Shown one piece after another: positions 1 to 8,178 of a stretch of 64,000 nucleotides of DNA. The notes below the pieces were generated by a model. The model worked only from the letters and a program-made list of their open reading frames with translations, was not told the DNA's origin and searched no databases. Position 1 is the stretch's first letter, and each line of letters begins with the position of its first letter. Source of the stretch: Corynebacterium canis (GTDB lineage Bacteria > Actinomycetota > Actinomycetes > Mycobacteriales > Mycobacteriaceae); NCBI RefSeq assembly GCF_030408595.1, contig NZ_CP047080.1, positions 680,471-744,470 of the forward strand, given 5' to 3'. The position numbers and the translations under genes are program-made.

Positions 1-1
1 G

Positions 2-304
2 TACGCTAAGGGTTTCCTTTCCGGCGAACAATACGTGGCCATCCGCTACAACGGTTTTGCTACCGAGGACGGGCCGCCGCTGCCGTTGCGTTTCAAGGTC
101 GCCGTGGAGACCCAGGGCCAGGCGCAGGAAAGCCCCAGCTTTGCTTACGGACAAATGTTCGAAGACATGCCGAGCTTGCGCGGCGCCGGGGAAAATCAAG
201 GCGTGGTCAGCTTGGTGGTCAAAGTGCTCCTTGGCATCATGGCGCTGGGCTTTATCATCGGCCTCGGCTTCGGGCTGGTCGCGCTCGTCCGCCGGAAACG
301 CTGA
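2..304 (+). CDS. C-terminal part of a membrane-anchored protein (5' end outside window)
   Basis: The reading frame is open from the first bases of the window, so the start lies upstream. About 100 residues are visible. They end in one strongly hydrophobic segment (roughly the last 30 residues, rich in V, L, I, G) followed by a short basic tail VRRKR, the pattern of a single C-terminal membrane anchor with the tail in the cytoplasm. The part before the anchor is polar and would lie outside. No family was recognised. It ends 37 bases before hypA on the same strand, so it may share a transcript with the hydrogenase maturation genes, but nothing in the sequence ties it to hydrogenase function. 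Confidence 0.6.
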   Translation, partial: YAKGFLSGEQYVAIRYNGFATEDGPPLPLRFKVAVETQGQAQESPSFAYGQMFEDMPSLRGAGENQGVVSLVVKVLLGIMALGFIIGLGFGLVALVRRKR

Positions 305-340
305 TTGGGCGTTGGGCGCGAACCTTGTTACGTTCGAATT

Positions 341-670
341 GTGCATGAAGTGGCGTTGAGTACCCAGTTGGCGCAGGTGGTTTCGCGTGCCGCCGCGGGG
401 CGTACCGTTCGCCAGGTGCGTGTCGAGGTCGGCGCTTTGCGTCAGGTCGTGCCGGAAACCCTCGCGTACGCTTGGCGATTCGTGATCCAGGACACTCCGC
501 TGCATACCGCACGCCTGCAGATTTTGCCGGTTCCGTTGCGCCTGCAATGCGTGGCCGGCCATCTCACGGAGGTTTCCGGGGAGTTAGATTTTTCTTGCCC
601 GCGTTGCGACGCCCCGACGCACATTGTTTCGGGCGAAGAGTTCCGCGTCGTAGACATCGACGTCGACTGA
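341..670 (+). CDS. hypA: hydrogenase nickel incorporation protein HypA (first copy)
   Basis: HypA binds Ni(II) through its N-terminal Met-His-Glu and delivers it, with HypB, to the [NiFe] large subunit. The GTG at 341 is chosen because it gives the family start (M)HEVALS; an upstream TTG in frame would add 12 residues before the metal-binding His. The structural zinc site is normally two CxxC pairs. Here the second pair is intact (CPRC, near residue 86) but the first reads CVAGH, so one cysteine is missing and a nearby His may substitute. The gene is 15 bases ahead of hypB. A second hypA with a complete zinc site lies at 8659-8985 on the other strand. Confidence 0.88.
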   Translation: MHEVALSTQLAQVVSRAAAGRTVRQVRVEVGALRQVVPETLAYAWRFVIQDTPLHTARLQILPVPLRLQCVAGHLTEVSGELDFSCPRCDAPTHIVSGEEFRVVDIDVD

Positions 671-685
671 AAGGTAACAAGAACA

Positions 686-1468
686 ATGGGTCGCTTCCAT
701 CGCCACGACGGTGATGACCATCACCATCATCATGGGCACGAGCACGTTCATGAGCATGAGCATGAGCACGGTGATCATTCGGGGTACGCCACCGGGCGCG
801 AACGAATTTCCGTGCTGGAGGATATTTTTACGGAGAACGATCATTGCGCGGCGCACAATCGGGAGGCCTTCGACGCCCACCAGGTGCAGGCCGTAAATGT
901 GATGAGCTCGCCGGGTGCCGGAAAAACCGCCGTGCTGCAGCACGTTTTGCGCGCGGCGGAGGGCAAGGTGCGCATCGGCGTGATCGAAGGTGATATCGAA
1001 ACCTCCTTGGATGCCGACAGGCTCGCTGGCTTCGGGGCGCAGATTTCACTGCTGAACACCGGCAATGGATTCGGCGGGGAGTGCCATCTGGATGCGCCGA
1101 TGGTGTCCCGGGCGCTGCAGGGTTTGGATCTGCACGAGCTGGACCTCGTATTGATCGAAAACGTGGGTAATTTGGTGTGCCCCGCCGAATTCGAGGTAGG
1201 CGAGCACCGCAAAGCGATGGTCTTTTCCGTGACCGAGGGTGAGGACAAGCCGCTCAAGTACCCAGTGATGTTCCGTTCCGTGGATGCCGTCGTGGTGAAC
1301 AAGATTGACCTGCTGCCGTACCTGGATTTCGATATGGCCTTGTTCCGCGCGAACCTAGAGAAGGTCAACCCCGGCGTACCGGTGTTCGAAGTCTCCGCGA
1401 AGACCTCCCAAGGCATGGAGCAGTGGCTGAACTGGCTATCTCCTAAGCTCGCTGGCGAAAAGGAGTAG
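686..1468 (+). CDS. hypB: hydrogenase nickel incorporation GTPase HypB
   Basis: HypB is the GTPase that works with HypA to load nickel into the hydrogenase large subunit. The 260-residue protein begins with a histidine-rich stretch (residues about 7-32, runs of H with D/E), which in HypB proteins stores nickel. The G domain follows: P-loop SSPGAGKT near residue 73, the EGDIETSLDADR segment, the GECHLD metal-site region, IENVGNLVCPAEFEVGE, and the guanine-specificity motif NKID near residue 205. The ATG at 686 follows a weak AAGGTAACAAG-type site. Length and motif order fit complete HypB. It is the last gene of the hypA-hypB pair; the next 950 bases are non-coding repeats. Confidence 0.95.
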   Translation: MGRFHRHDGDDHHHHHGHEHVHEHEHEHGDHSGYATGRERISVLEDIFTENDHCAAHNREAFDAHQVQAVNVMSSPGAGKTAVLQHVLRAAEGKVRIGVIEGDIETSLDADRLAGFGAQISLLNTGNGFGGECHLDAPMVSRALQGLDLHELDLVLIENVGNLVCPAEFEVGEHRKAMVFSVTEGEDKPLKYPVMFRSVDAVVVNKIDLLPYLDFDMALFRANLEKVNPGVPVFEVSAKTSQGMEQWLNWLSPKLAGEKE

Positions 1469-1603
1469 CTGCCGCTAGGACCAGGGCGGATAGGTTGTGA
1501 GCAATTGTTGGCCCGGGCCGATGGGGGAGCGGCCTGGGCTGGGCCAGGGCTCGGCCGAGGCCGGGATCGACGGGGCCTGGGGAGGGCCGAGCTAGGGTCG
1601 ACA

Positions 1604-1777
1604 GGTTGCGCACAATGGCTGACCTGCGATCGTCCTGAATTTCTTCTTTGGAGCGCTCAACGAAGAATAAAAAGACGATTTGCAGCGTTTTCGGCCCAGA
1701 TTCGTCCGGAATTTCTTCGTGAGACCCCCGAATGAAGAATAGAAAGACCAGCCCAGGTCGGCGGTTGCGCACAACCC
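1604..1777 (+). repeat. dispersed repeat family B, copy 1
   Basis: About 174 bp closely matching copies at 18242, 23672, 28914 (inverted) and 29362 (inverted). It shares the landmarks GACCTGCGATCGTCC, GAAGAATAAAAAGACGATTT, CCCAGATTCGTCCGGAATT and GAAGAATAGAAAGACC, and ends in GTTGCGCACAAC. It contains two potential hairpins with TTCTT(T/C) and GAAGAA arms; the first loop here contains GGAGCGCTC instead of the GGGGTGGTC of copies 2 and 3. Confidence 0.85.
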
Positions 1778-1875
1778 ATCGGCGACCTAGGCGGTCGTGT
1801 GCAACCCATCGGCGACCTAGGCGGTCGTGTGCAACCCATCGGCGACCTAGGCGGTCGTGTGCAACCCATCGGCGC
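1771..1875 (+). repeat. 30-bp tandem repeat, about 3.5 copies
   Basis: Three exact or near-exact 30-bp units (1771-1800, 1801-1830, 1831-1860) and a 15-base partial unit. Each unit reads CAACCCATCGGCGACC then TAGGCGGTCGTGTG. The unit starts within the CACAACCCATCGGC end of family B copy 1, so it looks like local amplification of the repeat's edge. No spacers are present. Confidence 0.9.
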
Positions 1876-1917
1876 CGAGGTGGTTTGGGGGCCGAAATCA
1901 GCCGACGATTTTCTGTA

Positions 1918-2040
1918 CTCAGGCAGATTCGACATGCGGGCCGCCGCGCGGTGGTGTTTCCGCAGGACGCCGAACTTGCCCCGTTAGATCTGCCTCAGGC
2001 AGATTCGACACGGCCGATGGTTCGAAAAACTTCGAACTGC
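1918..2040 (+). repeat. dispersed repeat family A, copy 1, with trailing hairpin
   Basis: It begins CTCAGGCAGATTCGACATGC, has the conserved centre GGTGTTTCCGCAGGA, and closes with the 17-base palindrome ATCTGCCTCAGGCAGAT (1988-2004). About 15 bases further on is a small hairpin, GGTTCGAAAAACTTCGAAC (2020-2038). The same order recurs at 18082, 28746 (inverted), 29197, 29647, 39469 and 39707. Confidence 0.8.
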
Positions 2041-2052
2041 AACGTGCTTCTC

Positions 2053-2129
2053 GGCCTTGCCGGCAGCCCCCTCCGACCGCGCACCCACGGCCTTGCCGGC
2101 AGCCCCCTCCGACCGCGCACCCACGGCCT
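2053..2129 (+). repeat. 36-bp tandem duplication
   Basis: Two identical 36-bp units, 2053-2088 and 2089-2124, followed by the first five bases of a third. Each begins GGCCTTGCCGGCAGCC and ends GCGCACCCAC. It is non-coding as far as can be seen. Confidence 0.9.
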
Positions 2130-2424
2130 ACCCGAGAGGGTTTAATCATTCGCCCGATTTGCAGGTTTGTTTTGTAGCAGATTCATTTTTATTCGGCCTG
2201 CATTATTCAACGCTAAGTGCCCACCACGGGGCATTTTAATTCATATCTTCCGAAACTTAGTCGCGGTCGATTGCACCCCTCCCGCAATGCCCCAATTAGT
2301 GGCGCTTCTCACAAAGGGTACCCCGTTGTGATCCCATAGACCGTTTCGGGACCGACTGCTAGCATTGAGGCAAATATCCGTCTAACTAATTCGCGTTTTT
2401 ATTTTCTAGTGGAAGGCAAGCGAA

Positions 2425-3810
2425 ATGCTGGCTTCGGTTTTGGAACCCACTTCCACAGTTGCGATTGTTCTACAAGTTGTGGTCATTTTGGCCTGCCTGC
2501 TTCGTGGAACTCACTACGGTGGAATCGGACTTGGGTTAATATCCGGTTTTGGTCTGCTGATCATGGTGTTCATCTTCGGCTTGGAGCCGGGCGAACCGCC
2601 TGTATCGGTCATGTTGACCATTATCGCGGTGATCGGCTGCGCATCCGCGCTGCAGCAATCACAAGGGCTCGACGTGATGATGCAATTTGCGGAAAGACTC
2701 CTGCGCAAGAAGCCGGAGATGATTACGATCATGGCGCCGTTGACCACGTGGACGCTGACCGTGCTCTGCGGCACCGGCCATGTGGTGTACACGATGTTCC
2801 CGATCATCGAGGACATTGCGATTAAGAAGAATATCCGTCCCGAGCGCCCCATGGCGGTGGCGTCTACGGCATCGCAGATGGGCATTACGGCCTCGCCCGT
2901 CTCGGTGGCTACGGTATCGTTGGCTTCTATCCTGGCCGAAAATGCGGGGATCACGGGAAAGGCGTTTTCAATTCCGCAAATTCTTACCGTGGCAATTCCG
3001 GCTTCCTTGTGCGGTGTTCTCTTGGCTGCATTATGGTCCATGCGCCGCGGCAAGGATTTGGACAAAGACGAAGAGTTTCAGGAACGGCTTAAAGATCAGA
3101 CGTTCCGGGACGCCGTATACGGTTCCGGCGAAACGCTTTTGGACAAAGTATTTCCCCGCTCTGCCTATAATGCGGTGATTATATTCTTTGTTGCCATTGG
3201 CCTCGTTGTTATTCTCGGCGCCTTTGAAATGCTCCGCCCAGAATTCCCCGGCAAAGACGGCGGCATGGAGCCGCTTTCCATGAACCTGGTGATCCAGATG
3301 CTGATGCTGGTCGCCGGCGCGACCATCCTGATCTTCTGCCACGTGGACAATAGCAAGATCGCATCCACCGCCGTGTTTAAGGCGGGCATGACCGCGGTGT
3401 TTTCCGTGTTCGGCGTCGCCTGGATGGCGGATACGTTTTTCCAAACCCACGTGGAGGCGCTGGAGGGCAGCCTTGGTTCCGTGGTGCAGCAGGCACCGTG
3501 GGCATATGCGCTGGTGCTGTTCGTGGTGTCCAAGCTGGTGAATTCGCAGGCGGCGGCGTTGGTGGCTATCGCCCCGATCGGCCTGCAGCTAGGCGTGGCG
3601 CCGGAGGTGCTGGTCGGGTTCTATGGCGCGGCGTATGGCTACTTTATCCTGCCCACGTACCCGTCGGATCTGGCGTGTATTGGGTTCGACCGCACCGGCA
3701 CGACCCGCATCGGCCGGTTTATTATCAACCACTCCTTTATCATTCCGGGTTTGATCGGCGTGATCACCTCCTGCGTGGTCGGCAGCCTGCTGGCCCAGGT
3801 GTTTTTATAG
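2425..3810 (+). CDS. anaerobic C4-dicarboxylate transporter, DcuA/DcuB family
   Basis: A 461-residue integral membrane protein with about ten hydrophobic segments. The region CGTGHVVYTMFPIIED followed by RPERPMAVASTASQ, near residues 115-150, is characteristic of DcuA/DcuB carriers, which exchange fumarate, malate or aspartate for succinate under anaerobic conditions. The length fits the family (about 430-450). The start at 2425 follows GGAAGG at 2411-2416. It lies between hypAB and the hydrogenase structural genes on the same strand, so it could supply fumarate as electron acceptor for H2 oxidation; that link is inferred from position. A strong hairpin follows its stop. Which substrate is preferred cannot be read from the sequence. 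Confidence 0.88.
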   Translation: MLASVLEPTSTVAIVLQVVVILACLLRGTHYGGIGLGLISGFGLLIMVFIFGLEPGEPPVSVMLTIIAVIGCASALQQSQGLDVMMQFAERLLRKKPEMITIMAPLTTWTLTVLCGTGHVVYTMFPIIEDIAIKKNIRPERPMAVASTASQMGITASPVSVATVSLASILAENAGITGKAFSIPQILTVAIPASLCGVLLAALWSMRRGKDLDKDEEFQERLKDQTFRDAVYGSGETLLDKVFPRSAYNAVIIFFVAIGLVVILGAFEMLRPEFPGKDGGMEPLSMNLVIQMLMLVAGATILIFCHVDNSKIASTAVFKAGMTAVFSVFGVAWMADTFFQTHVEALEGSLGSVVQQAPWAYALVLFVVSKLVNSQAAALVAIAPIGLQLGVAPEVLVGFYGAAYGYFILPTYPSDLACIGFDRTGTTRIGRFIINHSFIIPGLIGVITSCVVGSLLAQVFL

Positions 3811-3818
3811 TGAATTTG

Positions 3819-3864
3819 CACCCCCGAGTACCCCTATCCTGAGCAAAGGGGTGCTGCGGGGGTG
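3819..3864 (+). terminator. strong hairpin after the Dcu-type gene
   Basis: Nested perfect arms: CACCCCCG (3819-3826) pairs with CGGGGGTG (3857-3864), and inside it AGTACCCCT (3827-3835) pairs with AGGGGTGCT (3847-3855) with one G-U pair, giving a stem of about 17 bp with an 11-base loop and one bulge. There is no T-run after it, so it may act as a processing or attenuation element between transporter and hydrogenase genes rather than a classical terminator. Confidence 0.6.
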
Positions 3865-4067
3865 AACCTATCCTGTGAGATTTGTTGCATTGTGCTGAGC
3901 GGGGACGAGCTGACCTGCAGTGATGGGAATAATATTCGTGCAGTTCGGGGCGGGGGAAGTGCAGAAATAAGGAGGAGCGCTAGCTGACATTCGTGGGTGG
4001 CTGTTCTGTTCTGGGGGCGATAGTCTGCAATCAGACGTCTTATTGGTAGGCATAAGGATGGATCGCA

Positions 4068-5258
4068 ATGGATTTCGGCACAAGTTGGCAGGGTTCTTCC
4101 TTGCGCGAAAACCTGGAGCGGCGGGGGGTATCGCGCCGTGATTTTATGAAGCTCTGCGGCGGGCTCGCAGCTTTGTTCGCGTACGGTGTTCCGGAGGTTC
4201 CGAAAGCCCATGCGGAAGAGATATCCACCCAGGCCCAGGAGATCGCCGATAAGCTCGGCGCGGTGGAGAAGCCGAACGTGGCGTGGCTGCAATTGCAGGA
4301 GTGCACGGGCTGCATGGAGTCCGTGTTGCGTTCGGGCGGCACCACCGTGGAGGATTTGGTGCTGGGCATGCTGAGCATGAACTATAACGAGCTGGTGATG
4401 GCGGCTTCCGGGGAGGCGGCGGAGAAGGCGTTGCATGACCTGAACGAACAGCCGCATATTTTGGTGGTCAACGGTTCTGTGCCGGTGGACGAGAACGGCG
4501 TGTTTTGCATGATTGGCGGCAAAACGGCTGAGCAGGTGCTTCGCGACGCCGCGGCCAACGCCACTGTGATCCTCGCGGTGGGCGCCTGCGCGGTGTATGG
4601 TTCGGTGCAGGCTGCGCGTCCGAATCCGACGGGCGCGGTGGGGGTGGATGAGATTATTCGGGATAAGCCGGTGATCAATGTGTCCGGCTGCCCGCCGATC
4701 GGCGAGGTGATCACCGCCACCATTACGTATGTGCTCACGCATGGCACGGCGCCGAAGGTGGATGCGGAGGGGCGTCCGTTGTTTGCCTACGATCAGCGCA
4801 TCCACGATTCCTGCCCGCGGCGTGCGCATTTCGACGCCGGGCAATTCGTCCGTTCCTTCGACGATGCGGGCGCGCGCAACGGGTGGTGCCTCTATGAGGT
4901 TGGGTGCAAGGGACCGTCCACGTTTAGCCCCTGCCCGATCATCCAGTGGAATTTGAAGTCTGGCTGGCCGATCGGGGCGGGGCACCCGTGCATCGGGTGC
5001 ACGGAGAAGGATTTCTTTGATAAGTTCACCCCGTTCTATGCCACGTTGCCGCATGTTGTGGGCGTGGGGGTAGAAGCGAGCGTCGAAAAGCTGGGGTGGG
5101 GTCTTGTTGGTGCCGCTGCTGCGGGTGCGGCTGTCCACGCGGGCATTACGGCCGTGCGGAAGTCGCGGCACCGCGAGGATGAAGAACTTTTGGCGGCCTT
5201 CGGCGAACCCGTGCCGCTGCCCATGCCCACCGTGCCTGGAAAGGAAACTGAGCAATAA
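4068..5258 (+). CDS. hyaA: [NiFe]-hydrogenase small subunit, Tat-exported
   Basis: The electron-transfer subunit of a membrane-bound hydrogenase. A twin-arginine signal, SRRDFMK at residues 22-28, precedes a hydrophobic stretch and an AHA cleavage site near residue 49, so the folded heterodimer should be exported. Cluster ligands are visible: ECTGC (residues 78-82), GAC, SGCPP, then HDSC, GWCLYEVGC, SPCP and HPCIGC. The proximal motif is CTGC-x-E-S, without the extra cysteine of the oxygen-tolerant CTCC type, so a standard 4Fe-4S cluster and oxygen sensitivity are expected. A C-terminal membrane helix (about residues 345-365) anchors it. The 396-residue length is usual. AAGGA stands before the ATG; the stop overlaps the large-subunit start by one base. 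Confidence 0.95.
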   Translation: MDFGTSWQGSSLRENLERRGVSRRDFMKLCGGLAALFAYGVPEVPKAHAEEISTQAQEIADKLGAVEKPNVAWLQLQECTGCMESVLRSGGTTVEDLVLGMLSMNYNELVMAASGEAAEKALHDLNEQPHILVVNGSVPVDENGVFCMIGGKTAEQVLRDAAANATVILAVGACAVYGSVQAARPNPTGAVGVDEIIRDKPVINVSGCPPIGEVITATITYVLTHGTAPKVDAEGRPLFAYDQRIHDSCPRRAHFDAGQFVRSFDDAGARNGWCLYEVGCKGPSTFSPCPIIQWNLKSGWPIGAGHPCIGCTEKDFFDKFTPFYATLPHVVGVGVEASVEKLGWGLVGAAAAGAAVHAGITAVRKSRHREDEELLAAFGEPVPLPMPTVPGKETEQ

Positions 5259-7003
5259 TGGCCGAACGCGTTGTCATTGACCCGTTGACCCGGATCGAGG
5301 GGCACCTGCGCATCGAATTGGAACGCGAAGGCGATTCCATTGCGAAGGCGTGGAGCGAAACCACCCAATTCCGCGGCATCGAAACCATTGTTGAGGGGCG
5401 CGACCCGCGCGATGTGTGGGCGTTCGTCGGACGTATCTGCGGCGTGTGCACCGGCACCCACTCCGTCGCCTCGATCACCGCGGTGGAGGATGCCATCGGG
5501 TCGAAGCCGCCGGTGCAGGCGCAGCTGATCCGGGATCTGGTGATGGCCAGCCAGGAGGTGCACGACCATGTGGTGCACTTCTACCACCTGCACGCGCTGG
5601 ACTGGGTGAACGTGGTATCGGCGGCGGAGGCGGACCCGGCAAAGGCCGTGGAATTCGCAAAGTCTATCGGATCCAAGTGGGTGGGCAATTCCGAAGAAAA
5701 GTTCGCCCGCGTGAAGGAGACGCTGCAGGGCGTGCTCGCGTCCGGGCAGCTTTCCATTTTCACCGGCGGGTATTGGGATCACCCGGATTACCGGCTGCCC
5801 CCGGAGGCGAACCTGATGGCGGTTTCGCACTACCTGGATGCGCTGGAATTCCAGCGTTCAATTATCCGGGTGAACACCGTGTTTGGCGGCAAGAACCCGC
5901 ACCCGAACTTCCTGGTCGGCGGCATGGCGTGCTCCATCGATCCGAATAAGTCGGAGACGGTGAACCAGGTGCAGCTGGACCAGATCGGCTCGTGGGTCGA
6001 TGAGATCGTGGACTTTGTGGAGCACTGCTACTATCCGGACGCGGTGGCCATTATGTCCGTGTACAAGGATTATTTTGATATCGGGGCCTCCTCGCCGAAT
6101 TTCTTGGCGGTGGGCATGTCTGGGACGCGGTATGCGGGGGACGTCGATAAGCAGCCCGTGTCTAACACAAACAGGTCGGTGAAGCCGGGCGTTATTTTGG
6201 ACGGCGACTACACCAAGGTGCACCCGCTGGAAATATCCAAAATCCGCGAATACATTTCCTCCGCCTGGTACGTCTACCGCGACGGCGATTCCGCTGGCGT
6301 GCACCCCGCGGTCGGCGAGACGAAGGTGAAGTACACGGGCCCGCAGCCGCCATACACGTGGCTCGCCGACAACGATAAGTACACGTGGTCGAAGGCCCCG
6401 CGTTACGACGGCCGCCCGATGCAGGTCGGCCCGATCGCTCGCGTGCTCTCCGCCTATATCCAGGGCGAGGAACTGACCAAAAAACTCGTCGACGAGGCGG
6501 CGGCGAAGCTGGGCATCAAGGTGGAGCAGCTGAATTCCACGGGCGGCCGAACCTTCGCACGCGCTGTCGAGGCGATGACCAATGCGCACCACCTTTCGGA
6601 AGAGTTGCTGCCAAAGTTTATTGAGGGCCTGCGGCACGGCGACTACAACGTGTTCGACCCCACCAAATGGGAGCCCTCCTCGTGGCCGCACAAGGCGGAT
6701 GGTTTCGCCCTGCAGGAGGTGGCGCGCGGTTGCCTGAGCCACTGGGTGAGCATCGAAGACGGCAGGGTGCGCAACTACCAGGCGGTGGTGCCAACTACCT
6801 GGCTGGCCGGCGGGCGCGACCCGCAGGGCAATATGGGGCCGTACGAGGAATCATTGGCGGGCAATGGAAAGCACCCGCTGGTGGACCCCGAACAGCCATT
6901 GGAGGCGCTGCGCACCATTCACAGCTTCGACCCGTGCATGTCCTGCGCAGTGCACATCATGGACGAGGACGGAAATATCCAGGTGCAGGTGGTCACGCCA
7001 TGA
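5258..7003 (+). CDS. hyaB: [NiFe]-hydrogenase large (catalytic) subunit
   Basis: It carries the NiFe(CN)2CO site that splits H2. The N-terminal motif is RICGVCTGTH (Cys61 and Cys64) and the C-terminal motif is DPCMSCAVH (Cys560 and Cys563), so all four metal-binding cysteines are present. The 15 residues after His566 form the tail normally cut off by the endopeptidase encoded at 8175. The 581-residue length fits group 1 membrane-bound uptake enzymes. Having no signal peptide, it must be exported together with the small subunit. Its start overlaps the small-subunit stop (TAATG) and its stop overlaps the cytochrome start (ATGA), pointing to translational coupling. Confidence 0.96.
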   Translation: MAERVVIDPLTRIEGHLRIELEREGDSIAKAWSETTQFRGIETIVEGRDPRDVWAFVGRICGVCTGTHSVASITAVEDAIGSKPPVQAQLIRDLVMASQEVHDHVVHFYHLHALDWVNVVSAAEADPAKAVEFAKSIGSKWVGNSEEKFARVKETLQGVLASGQLSIFTGGYWDHPDYRLPPEANLMAVSHYLDALEFQRSIIRVNTVFGGKNPHPNFLVGGMACSIDPNKSETVNQVQLDQIGSWVDEIVDFVEHCYYPDAVAIMSVYKDYFDIGASSPNFLAVGMSGTRYAGDVDKQPVSNTNRSVKPGVILDGDYTKVHPLEISKIREYISSAWYVYRDGDSAGVHPAVGETKVKYTGPQPPYTWLADNDKYTWSKAPRYDGRPMQVGPIARVLSAYIQGEELTKKLVDEAAAKLGIKVEQLNSTGGRTFARAVEAMTNAHHLSEELLPKFIEGLRHGDYNVFDPTKWEPSSWPHKADGFALQEVARGCLSHWVSIEDGRVRNYQAVVPTTWLAGGRDPQGNMGPYEESLAGNGKHPLVDPEQPLEALRTIHSFDPCMSCAVHIMDEDGNIQVQVVTP

Positions 7004-8178
7004 GCACCAAAGTGATTCGCGTGGCCACCAGTTACCCCGTGCGCAAGCTCAGCCCGGGGCGGCTGCTGGCCATGGCGGCGGTATCGCCGGAAGGGTCCCA
7101 GGATCCGGTGGATATGGCGCTGGACGCCTCGCTGAAAGTGAACCGCCCCGATATTACGCCGACGTTTACCAGCGATTTTAGCCCGGCCAGGCCGCAGCGG
7201 AAATATTCGCTGGCGCAGGTGGAGCTGCCCCAGGTGGGGCACGTGATGGTGATGCGGGGCGACCTGCAGGCCGTCATGGAGCAGGCGAATATGACGCGCG
7301 AGGAGCGCGCCTTGATCGTCCGCAACGCCGATATCCAGGACAAGGCGGGGCGCCGTTGCCTCGCCGTGGCGCGCGCGGATATCGCCCCCGATGGCACGGT
7401 GGGGGAGTACTACATGGAAGGGTTTGTGGCGCTTTCGCTGGAAAACCCGCAGGAGCTGGCCTCCAATGTTGCCGCGAACCCCAATGAATGGGTGCGCGTA
7501 AATATCTGGTCCGCCACGCTGCGCTTCCAGCACTGGGCGAACATGGTGCTGATCGTGCTGATGAGCCTTTCCGGGTACTACATCATGCGCCCGTTCTTCG
7601 GCCCGGCGGCGGAGGCCGGCCCGGACGTTGGCTATCTCATGGGGTGGATCCGGATGATCCACTATGTGTCGGCGTTTTTGTGGCTGGGGCTCGGGTTTTC
7701 CCGGCTGGTGTTGAGCTTTACGGCGAAGGACCGGCAGCTGCGGTGGCGTTCGCTGTGGCCGCTGAATTCCAAGGAGGACGTGAAGAACCTGTGGGGGACC
7801 ATGCAGTACTACATGTTCCTGCGCAAACACGGCCCGCTGTACTTGGCGCATAACCCGCTGCAGCAATTGTCCTATACGGGCATCTATGCGATGTGCTTTA
7901 TTCAAATGCTTACCGGGTTGATGCTGTACGGCCTGTATCACCAGGACAATATGTTCTGGATGCTGGTTTCTTACCCGGTGCACTGGTTTGGCATTCCGGT
8001 GATCCGGCTGATTCACTCGCTGATCATGTTTATCTTGTGGGCGTTCGTGTGGCTGCACGTATATTTGGCCATTCGTGCGGACGCCTTGGAGCGCCACGGC
8101 GGCGTGTCCTCCATGTTTAACGGTGGCGTGTGGTTGCGCCGCGGCGCCCGCCCCGTGGATGCCCCGGAGATCGGATGA
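7000..8178 (+). CDS. hydrogenase cytochrome b subunit with an N-terminal P-type-ATPase N-domain-like extension
   Basis: Residues about 168-380 form a b-type cytochrome of the HyaC/HupC kind, with four main membrane segments and histidines placed for heme (RFQHW near 178, MIHY, RLIH, WLHVY). It should pass electrons from the small subunit to menaquinone. Ordinary HyaC proteins are about 230 residues; this one has 392. The extra N-terminal part lacks membrane segments and recalls the nucleotide-binding domain of P-type ATPases: LLAMAAVSPEGSQDPVDMAL, then FSPARPQRKYS, then VMRGDLQAVMEQA where ATPases have xxKGAPxxxxxx, then AGRRCLAVARAD, then YYMEGFVAL. The usual adenine-site Lys is Arg here. 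The start at 7000 gives an ATGA overlap with the large subunit. Confidence 0.85.
   Translation: MSTKVIRVATSYPVRKLSPGRLLAMAAVSPEGSQDPVDMALDASLKVNRPDITPTFTSDFSPARPQRKYSLAQVELPQVGHVMVMRGDLQAVMEQANMTREERALIVRNADIQDKAGRRCLAVARADIAPDGTVGEYYMEGFVALSLENPQELASNVAANPNEWVRVNIWSATLRFQHWANMVLIVLMSLSGYYIMRPFFGPAAEAGPDVGYLMGWIRMIHYVSAFLWLGLGFSRLVLSFTAKDRQLRWRSLWPLNSKEDVKNLWGTMQYYMFLRKHGPLYLAHNPLQQLSYTGIYAMCFIQMLTGLMLYGLYHQDNMFWMLVSYPVHWFGIPVIRLIHSLIMFILWAFVWLHVYLAIRADALERHGGVSSMFNGGVWLRRGARPVDAPEIG

Larger units (their letters stand above)
1469..2424. other. 956-bp non-coding region with repeats, upstream of the Dcu-type transporter
   Basis: No gene was recognised. From left to right it holds a G-rich stretch (about 1505-1600), a family B repeat (1604-1777), a 30-bp tandem repeat (1771-1875), a family A repeat with its hairpin (1918-2040), a 36-bp tandem duplication (2053-2129), and then a lower-GC stretch (about 2145-2424) that should carry the promoter of the transporter gene. 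In the last part GTGG-N6-TCAC at 2299-2312 is one base from the GTGA-N6-TCAC core bound by the CRP-family regulator GlxR of corynebacteria; this is only a weak candidate. Confidence 0.6.

Noticed and set aside
1771..1875. Possible CRISPR array from regularly spaced 30-bp units
   Set aside because: The units abut directly, with no unique spacers, and no cas gene is present.
3834..5255. Very long minus-strand frames opposite the hydrogenase and sahH genes
   Set aside because: They mirror high-GC codon use of real genes and give His/Arg-rich sequence without any recognisable domain.
4068..5258. Oxygen-tolerant hydrogenase with a 4Fe-3S proximal cluster
   Set aside because: The proximal motif is CTGC-x-E-S without the two supernumerary cysteines.
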